DNA of 64,000 nt from assembly GCF_009905375.1 (NCBI RefSeq), contig NC_133656.1:237544396-237608395 (forward strand). The letters are read 5' to 3'. Source of the DNA: Apium graveolens. Its lineage: Eukaryota; Streptophyta; Magnoliopsida; Apiales; Apiaceae. A program made the position numbers and the translations under genes. The notes under the pieces were generated by a model. It saw nothing but the letters and a program-made list of their open reading frames with translations, searched no databases and was not told where the DNA came from. Of the stretch, positions 23,074 to 32,786 are shown one piece after another. How positions within the stretch are numbered: position 1 is the first letter of the stretch; every line of letters begins with the position of its first letter.

Positions 23074-25719
23074 AATGGTATCAGAGCTAGCGATTTCTCA
23101 GACATGGTTGCCGATAATTTCACTACATATTCTTCGTACCCAATTCAAAACCCTAACCCTAAATTCTATCAAGCCTACCAGTACACATCCTCTGTAACGC
23201 CTCTGTACACACCACCACCAACCCCTACATATCAATATACACCTCCCCCAACACCCCTTCATGTCTATCACCACATTCAGCCGCCACCGGATCCACCGTT
23301 TCATTTTTACACCACTTACCAAACACCTTACATTACTACATCTCCGATGTTGATTTCTGATACTACCAAGTGTTTCCTACACCAAATGGATAGCAAAATC
23401 ACTCAATTGGATGACAAAATCAATCAAATGCGAGTATTAATTGAGGAGAGGCAGAGAGTAATAGATTTTTTAAGCGTGTTTAAAGATGAAGAAACTGTTG
23501 CAACTTGCAAAGTATCAAATCCATGTCCTGGTGGTGATGTTTGGATCGAGATGGAGGATAAAATAACTCATATAATTCGAATTCTGGAGAAGATGGGGAG
23601 AAGCTGTGAAAATTCGTCAAACCTAGTCCATGAAGTTATATTGGGAAAGGAAGTTGAACAAGATCTGCCTGAACTCGTTGAGGATGTGCTGGTTACTGTA
23701 GACAATTGGGAAGTAAGCAACCTGCAAGAACAGTCAGAGGAGACATACTTAAATATGTCAAATCCGTTACCTGCAATACTAGCACACTACATGTTTGATA
23801 AAAAGTCAGAGAAAGCATATGTTGGAAAAGCTTTATTTCTGGAATTCCAAGGTACAAATTCTATTATCTTCTCTCCGAAACTATGCTGGAAAGCTTTGAA
23901 AATAGATTATGATAAAGTTATGCTTCATGAACTTCATGAGAATGAGTACGGTAAAATTAATTATGAATTTTATAAAAAATTCAAGAGTATAATCGGTGCA
24001 ACTCAAGAGTTTGATTTAAGTCCTCAGACTAAGTGTGACAAGGCTGTGATTTCTAATCTTCATGAAGATGAGCATCGAAGATCTAAGGTTCCCACAGAAA
24101 GTAGTAAACACGTAGGTGGTATTGTCGAGCTTGGGATTGGGGGAAAAGTAGTGGAAATTGATGAATTTATTGTTAGGGATAAGGCTGCTAGGATGATGAA
24201 TGCGTTCATGCTGGTTTGTACATCTGGTATTGTAAGCCAATGTGAACTTCCTGAGAATACGCTTAGCAGGAGTTTAGTGGTTTGGAATGGCGAAGGTGAA
24301 ATAATGTTTTATAGGCTACACGTGGACGAGTATGGTAAGGTTGATAATTTAGTAGAAAATAGAAAATACTTATGTGATTCAAAGTGGTTTGACAAAGGTC
24401 TTGGATTAGATGCCCAGTTGAAATGTTCTGTTGGTAATGGTAGTTGGTGCAAGAGCTTGGATTCTATATTGTGTTGGCATGATAAAGTTCTTGTCAAAGA
24501 CATAATATATGGGATGATTACTAGTTGCAAGTTTTCTGGTTTTAACAACTTAATGTGTGAATTTTCAAGAGGCCTCGGTCATTGTTTCATCACAAGAATA
24601 AGATTTGAGATCTACTGGTTAGTTCAAGGATGTTATAAGGCAGTACTTTCCACCAAGTGCATAAAATTGTTTGAAGAAATGCGACTTTTAGGTGTTCATT
24701 TCAGCTTAAGCCATTCATATTCAGAGTTCGGAAATAATTATGAAGGCCTATATCTTCCTTGCTACCTCATAAAGAAGTTTTCTTGCGCATTTATTGTGTT
24801 GTTAAGCCAGAAAGATATTCGTGAAAAAACTTTTGGATTCCAGTTTAATGGCGAGGATTTTAAAAACAAAAAAGAGGGATTATGGCTACTTGAAGAAATC
24901 AAATGGCAAGGGTGTAGGGGAATCTTATACAAACTTATTTTTTTCATCCTTGAGGACAAGGATGATCAAAAAAGGGGGCAATTGTCAATTATTTATATAG
25001 GAATCAAAACAGCCGTGACAATTTTGACAACCTGTTTGATAATGATGGAGCGTTCTAAGGTTTTGATAGCACTGGGAAATGCAGTTCATGCACTGCAGCC
25101 ACTCAAAGTACCTACATTCAGCTATACCTGGCTAGAGTTGGTGAGCCACACGTGCTTCATTCCAAAGTTGCTCACTGCAAATCAACAGAAGGGTTGGCCA
25201 TGTTTCCAGCATTTACTAGTAGACTTGTTCGAGTTCTTGGAGTCACTCTTGAGTAATGCCGAACTTGGGGAGCGGATTCATTTTATATATATAGGTGCAA
25301 TGACGGTATTGCTAGCGCTACTCCATGATTTTCCAGAATTTTTCTTTGATTATAATTTTAGCTTCTGTGATGTTATTCCTGCTAGTTGCAAACAAATGCG
25401 AAATACAATTATCAGCACATTTCCTTGCGATATGAGGCTTCCAGATCCTTCAACTTCCAACTTAAAGATTGATTTGTTGATGGAGATTGCTCTGTCCCCG
25501 CGTACACTTTCAAACGTCAGTGCAGCTCTTAGAGCAAAGAAGATGAAGAGTACAACAGCTGCATGCAAGAATTTTCCTTCTTGTGCTTGGAAGTCATTCA
25601 TTGGCTTCATTCATGTCAATGCAAAGAGAAGTATGAAACTTGTTGCAACAAGAAAATGGTACATAAACAGCTATATGCAAGCATTTGTTGAAGTTGAATA
25701 CAACATTTCTTTAAATTAA
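23068..25719 (+). CDS. Retrotransposon ORF, gag-position protein fused to NOT1 fragment (copy 1, intact)
   Basis: 883 codons with no stop. Residues 1-10 read through the primer-binding site (NGIRAS), so translation more likely starts at the next ATG, 23104 (MVADNFTTY). Residues about 25-90 are Pro/Tyr/Thr-rich with repeats of YTPPPTP. Residues about 108-135 look like a coiled coil (MDSKITQLDDKINQMRVLIEE). The middle is not recognised; it has three spaced LHE(N/D)E(Y/H)-like motifs near residues 289, 331 and 419. Residues about 664-827 match the C-terminal Not1 domain of plant NOT1, the scaffold of the CCR4-NOT deadenylase (HALQPLKVP, WLELVSH, PKLLTANQQKGW, FCDVIPASC, MRLPDPSTSNLKIDLL). The last 55 residues are unassigned. 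The NOT1 part is only a fragment and would lack most partner-binding regions. Whether it is translated is unknown. Confidence 0.75.
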   Translation: MTNGIRASDFSDMVADNFTTYSSYPIQNPNPKFYQAYQYTSSVTPLYTPPPTPTYQYTPPPTPLHVYHHIQPPPDPPFHFYTTYQTPYITTSPMLISDTTKCFLHQMDSKITQLDDKINQMRVLIEERQRVIDFLSVFKDEETVATCKVSNPCPGGDVWIEMEDKITHIIRILEKMGRSCENSSNLVHEVILGKEVEQDLPELVEDVLVTVDNWEVSNLQEQSEETYLNMSNPLPAILAHYMFDKKSEKAYVGKALFLEFQGTNSIIFSPKLCWKALKIDYDKVMLHELHENEYGKINYEFYKKFKSIIGATQEFDLSPQTKCDKAVISNLHEDEHRRSKVPTESSKHVGGIVELGIGGKVVEIDEFIVRDKAARMMNAFMLVCTSGIVSQCELPENTLSRSLVVWNGEGEIMFYRLHVDEYGKVDNLVENRKYLCDSKWFDKGLGLDAQLKCSVGNGSWCKSLDSILCWHDKVLVKDIIYGMITSCKFSGFNNLMCEFSRGLGHCFITRIRFEIYWLVQGCYKAVLSTKCIKLFEEMRLLGVHFSLSHSYSEFGNNYEGLYLPCYLIKKFSCAFIVLLSQKDIREKTFGFQFNGEDFKNKKEGLWLLEEIKWQGCRGILYKLIFFILEDKDDQKRGQLSIIYIGIKTAVTILTTCLIMMERSKVLIALGNAVHALQPLKVPTFSYTWLELVSHTCFIPKLLTANQQKGWPCFQHLLVDLFEFLESLLSNAELGERIHFIYIGAMTVLLALLHDFPEFFFDYNFSFCDVIPASCKQMRNTIISTFPCDMRLPDPSTSNLKIDLLMEIALSPRTLSNVSAALRAKKMKSTTAACKNFPSCAWKSFIGFIHVNAKRSMKLVATRKWYINSYMQAFVEVEYNISLN
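23076..23087 (+). other. Primer-binding site (initiator tRNA-Met), array unit 1
   Basis: TGGTATCAGAGC two bases after LTR 1, complementary to the 3' end of plant initiator tRNA-Met. It is repeated at 26025-26036 and 28975-28986. The sequence after LTR 4 (GATACTCTG) is host DNA with no such site, confirming the array's right boundary. Confidence 0.88.
24948..25020 (+). other. Internal duplicate of the 3' polypurine region with possible LTR scar
   Basis: CCTTGAGGACAAGGATG at 24948-24964 is repeated exactly at 25722-25738 just before LTR 2. The first copy is followed by AAAAAAGGGGGC, a good polypurine tract. A 38-bp segment then begins TGTCA (24983) and ends TGACA (25020), the same termini as the LTR. 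This looks like a relic LTR that was deleted to its ends. Equivalent sequence is present in all three units. The captured NOT1 segment begins directly after it. Confidence 0.6.
25060..25548 (+). other. Captured NOT1 coding segment (unit 1)
   Basis: About 163 codons, uninterrupted by introns, match the conserved C-terminal part of NOT1 (CNOT1). Recognisable blocks are ALGNAVHALQPLKVPTFSY, LVDLFEFLE, NAELGE, LLHDFPEFFFDY, FCDVIPASCKQMRN and AALRAKKMK. The host gene itself is not in this window. Absence of introns over this length would fit capture from mRNA, but that needs the host gene structure. Confidence 0.85.
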
Positions 25720-25756
25720 ATCCTTGAGGACAAGGATGTTTTGAAGGACATGAGTA

Positions 25757-26022
25757 TGTCACGATTTGGGCTGAAAATCATTGTTGGGTCAAATATTTAA
25801 CCGGGCCAAGTATAGAGTTGGGTTTGTAGGTTGTCTGGCCCAATGACGGCAGAGCAGTGTTACTACATATATAATGTATTCTATTTCTCAATTGGGGATT
25901 ATCAATGAGAATGAATGTTTAAGTTTTACTTTAATTTCCAGTATTGTTTTCTTTCATTTTTTCTTCTTGTTTGTTAGTTTAATTTTAACAAAAAACCTAA
26001 AAGAAGTGTCAAGATCATGACA
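25757..26022 (+). repeat. Array LTR 2
   Basis: 266 bp. It differs from LTR 1 by about seven substitutions (for example AACCGGGCC for AACTGGGCC and CATTTTTTC for CATGTTTTC). Confidence 0.88.
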
Positions 26023-28669
26023 AATGGTATCAGAGCTAGCAATTTCTCAGACATGGTTGACGTTAATTTCACTACATATTCTTCGTACCCAATTCAAAAC
26101 CCTAACCCTAAATTCTATCAAGCCTACCAGTACACATCCTCTGTAACGCCTCGGTACACTCCACCACCAACCCTTACATATCAGTATACACCTCCCCCAA
26201 CACCCCCTCATGTCTATCACCACATTCAGCCGCCACCGGATCCACCGTTTCATTTTTACACCACTTACCAAACACCTTACATTACTACATCTCCGATGCT
26301 GATTTCTGATACTACCAAGTGTTTCCTACACCAAATGGATAGCAAAATCACTCAATTGGATGACAAAATCAATCAAATGCGAGTATTAATTGAGGAGAGG
26401 CAGAGAGTAACAGATTTTTTAAGCATGTTTAAAGATGAAGAAACTGTTGCAACTTGCAAAGTATCAAATTCATGTCCTGGTGGTGATGTTTGGATCGAGA
26501 TGGAGGATAAAATAACTCATATAATTCGAATTCTGGAGAAGATGGGGAGAAACTGTGAAAATTCGTCAAACCTAGTCCATGAAGTTATATTGGGAAATGA
26601 AGTTGAACAAGATCTGCTGGAACTCGTTGAGGATGTGCTGGTTACTGTAGACAATTGGGAAGTAAGCAACCTGCAAGAACAGTCAGAGGAGACATACTTA
26701 AATATGTCAAATCCGTTACCTGCAATACTAGCACACAACATGTTTGATAAAAAGTCAGAGAAAGCATATGTTGGAAAAGCTCTATTTCTGGAATTCCAAG
26801 GTACAAATTCTATTATCTTCTCTCCGAAACTATGTTGGAAAGCTTTGAAAATAGATTATGATAAAGTTATGCTTCATGAACTTCATGAGAATGAGTACGG
26901 TAAAATTAATTATGAATTTTATAAAAAATTCAAGAATATAATCGGTGCAACTCAAGTGTTTGATTTAAGTCCTCAGACTAAGTGTGACAAGGCTGTGATT
27001 TCTAATCTTCGTGAAGATGAGCATCGAAGATCTAAGGTTCCCACAGAAAGTAGTAAACACATAGGTGGTATTGTCGAGCTTGGGATTGGGGGAAAAGTAG
27101 TGGAAATTGATGAATTTATTGTTAGGGATAAGGCTGCTAGGATGATGAATGCGTTCATGCTGGTTTGTACATCTGGTATTGTAAGCCAATGTGAACTTTC
27201 TGAAAATACGCTTAGCAGAAGTTTAGTGGTTTGGAATGACGAAGGTGAAATAATGTTTTATAGGCTACACGAGGACGAGTATGGTAAGGTTGACAATTTA
27301 GTAGAAAATAGAAAATACTTATGTGATTCAGAGTGGTTTGACAAAGGTCTTGGATTAGATGCTCAGTTGAAATGTTTCAGTTGGTAATGATAGTTGGTGC
27401 AAGAGCTTGGATTCTATATTCTGTTGGCATGATAAAGTTCTTGTCAAAGACATAATATATGGGATGATTACTAGTTACAAGTTTTCTGGTTTTAACAACT
27501 TAATGTGTGAATTTTCAAGAGGCCTCGGTCATTGTTTCATCACAAGAATAAGATTTGAGATCTACTGGTTAGTTCAAGGATGTTATAAGACAGTACTTTC
27601 CACCAAGTGCATAAAATTGTTTGAAGAAATGCGACTTTCAGGTGTTCATTTCAGCTTAAGCCATTCATATTCAGAGTTCGGAAATAATTATGAAGGCCTA
27701 TATCTTCCTTGCTACCTCATAAAGAAGTTTTCTTGCGCATTTATTGTGTTGTTAAGCCAGAAAGATATTCGTGAAAAAACTTTTGGATTCCAGTTTACTG
27801 GCGAGGATTTTAACAACAAAAAAGAGGGATTATGGCTACTTGAAGAAATCAAATGGCAAGGGTGTAGGGGAATCTTTCACAAATTTATTTTTTTCATCCT
27901 TGAGGACAAGGATGATCAAAAAAGGGGGCAATTGTCAATTATTTATATAGGAATCAAAACAGCCGTGACAATTTTGACAACCTATTTGATAATGATGGAG
28001 CGTTCTAAGGTTTTGATAGCACTGGGAAATGTAGTTCATGCACTGCAGCCACTCAAAGTACCTACATTCAGCTATACCTGGCTAGAGTTGGTGAGCCACA
28101 CGTGCTTCATGCCAAAGTTGCTCACTGCAAATCAACAGAAGGGTTGGCCATGTTTCCAGCATTTACTAGTAGACTTGTTCGAGTTCTTGGAGTCACTCTT
28201 GAGTAATGCCGAACTTGGGGAGCCGATTCATTTTATATATATAGGTGCAATGACGGTATTGCTAGCGTTACTCCATGATTTTCCAGAATTTTTCTTTGAT
28301 TATAATTTTAGCTTCTGTGATGTTATTCCTGCTAGTTGCAAACAAATGCGAAATACAATTATCAGCACATTTCCTTGCGATATGAGGCTTCCAGATCCTT
28401 CAACTTCCAACTTAAAGATTGATTTGTTGATGGAGATTGCTCTGTCCCCGCGTATACTTTCAAACGTCAGTGCAGCTCTTAGAGCAAAGAAGATGAAGAG
28501 TACAACAGCTGCAGGCAAGAATTTTCCTTCATGTGCTTGGAAGTCATTCATTGGTTTCATTCATGTCAATGCAAAGAGAATTATGAAACTTGTTGCAACA
28601 AGAAAATGGTACATAAACAGCTATATGCAAGCATTAGTTGAAGTTGAATACAACATTTCTTTAAATTAA
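26017..28669 (+). pseudogene. Retrotransposon ORF with NOT1 fragment, copy 2 (frameshifted)
   Basis: Same protein as copy 1 in two frames, 26017-27387 and 27407-28669. At about 27374-27379 the sequence AATGTTTCAGTTGG replaces AATGTTCTGTTGG of copies 1 and 3, adding one base. Everything else is co-linear, including the NOT1 segment (about 28010-28498). Substitutions relative to copy 1 are about 2% (for example R/Q and S/N changes in the N-terminal part). Confidence 0.85.
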
Positions 28670-28706
28670 ATCCTTGAGGACAAGGATGTTTTGAAGGACA
28701 GGAGTA

Positions 28707-28972
28707 TGTCACGATTTGGGCTGAAAATCATTGTTGGGTCAAATATTTTACTGGGCCAAGTATAGAGTTGGGTTTGTAGGTTGTCTGGCCCAATGGCAGC
28801 AGAGCAGTGTTACTACATATATAATGTATTCTATTTCTCAATTGGGGATTATCAATGAGAATGAATGTTTAAGTTTTACTTTAATTTCCAGTATTGTTTT
28901 CTTTCATGTTTTCTTCTTGTTTGTTAGTTTAATTTTAACAAAAAGCCTAAAAGAAGTGTCAAGATCATGACA
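28707..28972 (+). repeat. Array LTR 3
   Basis: 266 bp with the same termini. It has private changes ATATTTTACTGG and AATGGCAGCAG. Confidence 0.88.
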
Positions 28973-31557
28973 AATGGTATCAGAGCTAGCGATTTCTCAG
29001 ACATGGTTGCCGTTAATTTCACTACATATTCTCCGTACCCAATTCAAAACCCTAACCCTAAATTCTATCAAGCCTACGAGTACACATCCTCTGTAACGCC
29101 TCTGTACACACCACCACCAACCCCTACATATCAGTGTACATCTTTCCCAACACCCCCTCATGTCTATCACCACATTCAGCCGCCACCGGATCCACCGTTT
29201 CATTTTTACACCACTTACCAAACACCTTACATTACTACATCTCCGATGCTGATTTCTGATACTACCAAGTGTTTCCTACACCAAATGGATAGCAAAATCA
29301 CTCAATTGGATGATAAAATCAATCAAATGCGAGTATTAATTGAGGAGAGGCAGAGAGTAACAGATTTTTTAAGCGTGTTTAAAGATGAAGAAACTGTTGC
29401 AACTTACAAAGTATCAAATCCATATCCTGGTGGTGATGTTTGGATCGAGATGGAGGATAAAATAACTCATATAATTCGAATTCTGGAGAAGATGGGGAGA
29501 AGCTGTGAAAATTCGTCAAACCTAGTCCATGAAGTTATATTGGGAAAGGAAGTTGAACAAGATCTGCCTGAACTCGTTGAGGATGTGTTGGTTACTGTAG
29601 ACAATTGGGAAGTAAGCAACCTGCAAGAACAGTCAGAGGAGACATACTTAAATATGTCAAATCTGTTACCTGCAATACTAGCACACAACATGTTTGATAA
29701 AAAGTCAGAGAAAGCATATGTTGCAAAAGCTCTATTTCTGGAATTCCAAGGTACAAATTCTATTATCTTCTCTCCGAAACTATGCTGGAAAGCTTTGAAA
29801 ATAGATTATGATAAAGTTATGCTTCATGAACTTCATGAGAATGAGTACGGTAAAATTAATTATGAATTTTATAAAAAATTCAAGAGTATAATCGGTGCAA
29901 CTCAAGTGTTTGATTTAAGTCCTCAGACTAAGTGTGACAAGGTTGTGATTTCTAATCTTCGTGAAGATGAGAATCGAAGATCTAAGGTTCCCACAGAAAG
30001 TAGTAAACACGTAGGTGGTATTCTCGAGCTTGGGATTGGGGGAAAAGTAGTGGAAATTGATGAATTTATTGTTAGGGATAAGGCTGCTAGGATGATGAAT
30101 GCGTTCATGCTGGTTTGTACATCTGGTATTGTAAGCCAATGTGAACTTCCTGAAAATACGCTTAGCAGGAGTTTAGTGGTTTGGAATGGCGAAGGTGAAA
30201 TAATGTTTTATAGGCTACACGAGGACGAGTATGGTAAGGTTGACAATTTAGTAGAAAATAGAAAATACTTATGTGATTCAGAGTGGTTTGATAAAGGTCT
30301 TGGATTAGATGCTCAGTTGAAATGTTCTGTTGGTAATGGTAGTTGGTGCAAGAGCTTGGATTCTATATTGTGTTCCATGATAAAGTTCTTGTCAAAGACA
30401 TAATATATGGGATGATTACTAGTTGCAAGTTTTCTGGTTTTATAACTTAATGTGTGAATTTTCAAGAGGCCTCGGTCATTGTTTCATCACAGAATAAGAT
30501 TTGAGATCTACTGATTAGTTCAAGGATGTTATAAGGCAGTACTTTCCACCAAGTGCATAAAATTGTTTGAAGAAATGCGACTTTCAGGTGTTCATTTCAG
30601 CTTAAGACATTCATATTCAGAGTTCGGAAATAATTATGAAGGCCTATATCTTCCTTGCTACCTCATAAAGAAGTTTTCTTGCGCATTTATTGTGTTGTTA
30701 AGCCAAAAAGATATTCGTGAAAAAACTTTTGGATTCCAGTTTACTAGCGAGGATTTTAAGAAAAAAAAGAGGGATTATGGCTACTTGAAGAAATCAAATG
30801 GCAAGGGTGTAGGGGAATCTTACACAAATTTATTTTTTTCATCCTTGAGGACAAGGATGATCAAAAAAGGGGGCAATTGTCAATTATTTATATATGAATC
30901 AAAACAGCCGTGACAATTCTGACAACATGTTTGATAATGATGGAGCGTTCTAAGGTTTTGATAGCACTGGGAAATGCAGTTCATGCACTGCAGCCACTCA
31001 AAGTACCTACATTCAGCTATACCTGGCTAGAGTTGGTGAGCCACACGTGCTTCATGCTAGACTTGTTCGAGTTTTTGGAGGTACTCTTGAGTAATGCCGA
31101 ACTTGGGGAGCCGATTCATTTTATATATATAGGTGCAATGACGGTATTGCTAGCGCTACTCCATGATTATCCAGAATTTTTCTTTGATTATAATTTTAGC
31201 TTCTGTGATGTTATTCCTGCTAGTTGCAAACAAATGCGAAATACAATTATCAACACATTTCCTTGCGATATGAGGCTTCCAGATCCTTCAACTTCCAACT
31301 TAAAGATTGATTTGTTGATGGAGATTGCTCTGTCCCCGTGTATACTTTCAAACGTCAGTGCAGCTCTTAGAGCAAAGAAGATGAAGAGTACAATAGCTGC
31401 AGGCAAGAATTTTCCTTCATGTGCTTGGAAGTCATTCATTGGCTTCATTCATGTCAATGCAAAGAGAAGTATGAAACTTGTTGTAACAAGAAAATGGTAC
31501 ATAAACAGCTATATGCAAGCATTAGTTGAAGTTGAATACAACATTTCTTTAAATTAA
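28967..31557 (+). pseudogene. Retrotransposon ORF with NOT1 fragment, copy 3 (several breaks)
   Basis: Three frames: 28967-30403, 30563-30913 and 30910-31557. Compared with copy 1 there are single-base losses near 30374 (GTGTTCCATG for GTGTTGGCATG), 30441 and 30490, and changes in an A-run near 30759. A 57-bp in-frame deletion at about 31057 removes PKLLTANQQKGW and seven following residues from the NOT1 part. The unit is the shortest (2888 bp). It carries the most damage of the three. Confidence 0.85.
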
Positions 31558-31594
31558 ATCCTTGAGGACAAGGATGTTTTGAAGAACAGGAGTA

Positions 31595-31860
31595 TGTCAC
31601 GATTTGGGCTGAAAATCATTGTTGGGTCAAATATTTAACTGGGCCAAGTATAGAGTTGGGTTTGTAGGTTGTCTGGCCCAATGACAGCAGAGCAGTGTTA
31701 CTACATATATAATGTATTCTATTTCTTAATTGGGGATTATCAATGAGAATGAATGTTTAAGTTTTACTTTAATTTCCAGTATTGTTTTCTTTCATGTTTT
31801 CTTCTTGTTTGTTAGTTTAATTTTAACAAAAAGCCTAAAAGAAGTGTCAAGATCATGACA
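31595..31860 (+). repeat. Array LTR 4
   Basis: 266 bp. It ends at ATGACA followed by GATAC, the right copy of the target duplication. No primer-binding site follows. Confidence 0.9.
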
Positions 31861-32366
31861 GATACTCTGTTGTAAATTATTGTGGATTTTTTGATATTAA
31901 GGTGAAATGTGTCAAATGAGTCATGACTTGGCATTCTTTGATATTGCTATATGGATATTGTCTGGTTTATAGAAGTCTTATTTTCAAGCTTTTTAATTTC
32001 AAAGATTTTTACCTAGGTGTGTGGTAGCCTTAGAACTCTGCATGTGCAATTAGAAGTATGTACAACATGTTTACATCCCCGGCCTCCCTCTCTGGGTCGG
32101 TTCCGATTCAACACAATCCTGTTCGTACTCTGCTCATTTTAATATACGGTTTGGCGAGCCGAGTTATATGAGTTTTTGGCGAGCCGATTCACGAGTATGG
32201 CGAGTCAAACCGCCCGTTTGGTCGGCTCTAATCTCACCTCTAGATCTTGCATGTTTATGCTCTTGGAACAATTCAGAGTGCGTACCGGATATAAACGTAA
32301 ACAATCTCTGTTTTCCAAACAAAGTTCTATCTTGGTCCTTAACTGCTCAAAAATCGGGCTTTTTTG
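31861..32366. other. Intergenic stretch between two retrotransposons
   Basis: Unique flank of the array. At 32130-32220 the word GGCGAGCC/GGCGAGTC recurs three times. The short frames here (64-70 codons) show no family features. No gene seen. Confidence 0.55.
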
Positions 32367-32419
32367 TTAAACTGAAGTAAACTGAATTGCTACCAGCAAC
32401 TTCAGTTTAAGGGAGGGAT
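32367..32419 (+). repeat. Copia-2 aberrant 5' extension
   Basis: 32373-32419 is a 47-bp copy of the sequence next to the 3' LTR (36833-36879), including the polypurine tract. The outermost six bases TTAAAC are not in that copy. They complete an 11-bp perfect inverted repeat, TTAAACTGAAG (32367-32377) against CTTCAGTTTAA (32400-32410). A normal insertion would begin at 32420. Confidence 0.75.
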
Positions 32420-32670
32420 TGTTAAGTATTTATTTTAGTCAATAGTATTTCAGTTCCAATAAATCCTATTGATTAGGAGCAGTACGTTAGAGTTTATCAG
32501 ATAACTATTTCTTAGGTCAGTTAGTCTACCACATTTCACTGAGTTGAGTAGTGGGTTGTTTCCTTATTTCTAGTACCTGTACTAGCTATATAAGCTACTT
32601 CATTCATTTTAATAGTTAATTGATTAGAAAGTTTTGCTTGATATCTTTCAGTGTGTGTTTAGTTTTAACA
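32420..32670 (+). repeat. Copia-2 5' LTR
   Basis: 251 bp, TGTTAAGTATTT...AGTTTTAACA. It contains a TATATAAGC box at about 32586, a plausible core promoter. Confidence 0.93.
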
Positions 32671-32672
32671 AA

Positions 32673-32684
32673 TGGTATCAGAGC
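32673..32684 (+). other. Copia-2 primer-binding site
   Basis: TGGTATCAGAGC, two bases after the 5' LTR, complementary to initiator tRNA-Met. A (GA)n run follows at 32724-32749 in the leader. Confidence 0.9.
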
Positions 32685-32718
32685 GAGAGTCTGATTGAGA
32701 GTGAAATACTGTTAGAAT

Positions 32719-32750
<32 letters not shown>

Positions 32751-32786
32751 ACACAGAGAGACTGTGAGTACGGAGAGACTGTGAGT

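Larger units (their letters stand above)
22808..31860 (+). mobile_element. Tandem array of a non-autonomous LTR retrotransposon (4 LTRs, 3 internal domains)
   Basis: Four 266-bp LTRs start at 22808, 25757, 28707 and 31595. The whole array has one 5-bp target duplication, GATAC (22803-22807 and 31861-31865). Each LTR begins TGTCACGATTTGG and ends GATCATGACA. The first three are followed two bases later by TGGTATCAGAGC, complementary to initiator tRNA-Met. Units are 2949, 2950 and 2888 bp. The internal domains carry one long frame and no protease, RT, RNase H or integrase, so mobility must depend on another element. The 3' end CCTTGAGGACAAGGATGTTTTGAAGG resembles the polypurine region of plant gypsy elements. 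Outer LTRs 1 and 4 differ at about four sites. Confidence 0.9.

Noticed and set aside
23098..31448. Recurring minus-strand frames of 61-86 codons in the LTR array
   Set aside because: Each is the mirror of the same part of the plus-strand frame in all three units; the repetition reflects the tandem array only.
32739..32786. GTG at 32781 as the Copia-2 start
   Set aside because: An ATG two codons later (32787) gives the normal gag start; GTG initiation is not expected in a plant element.
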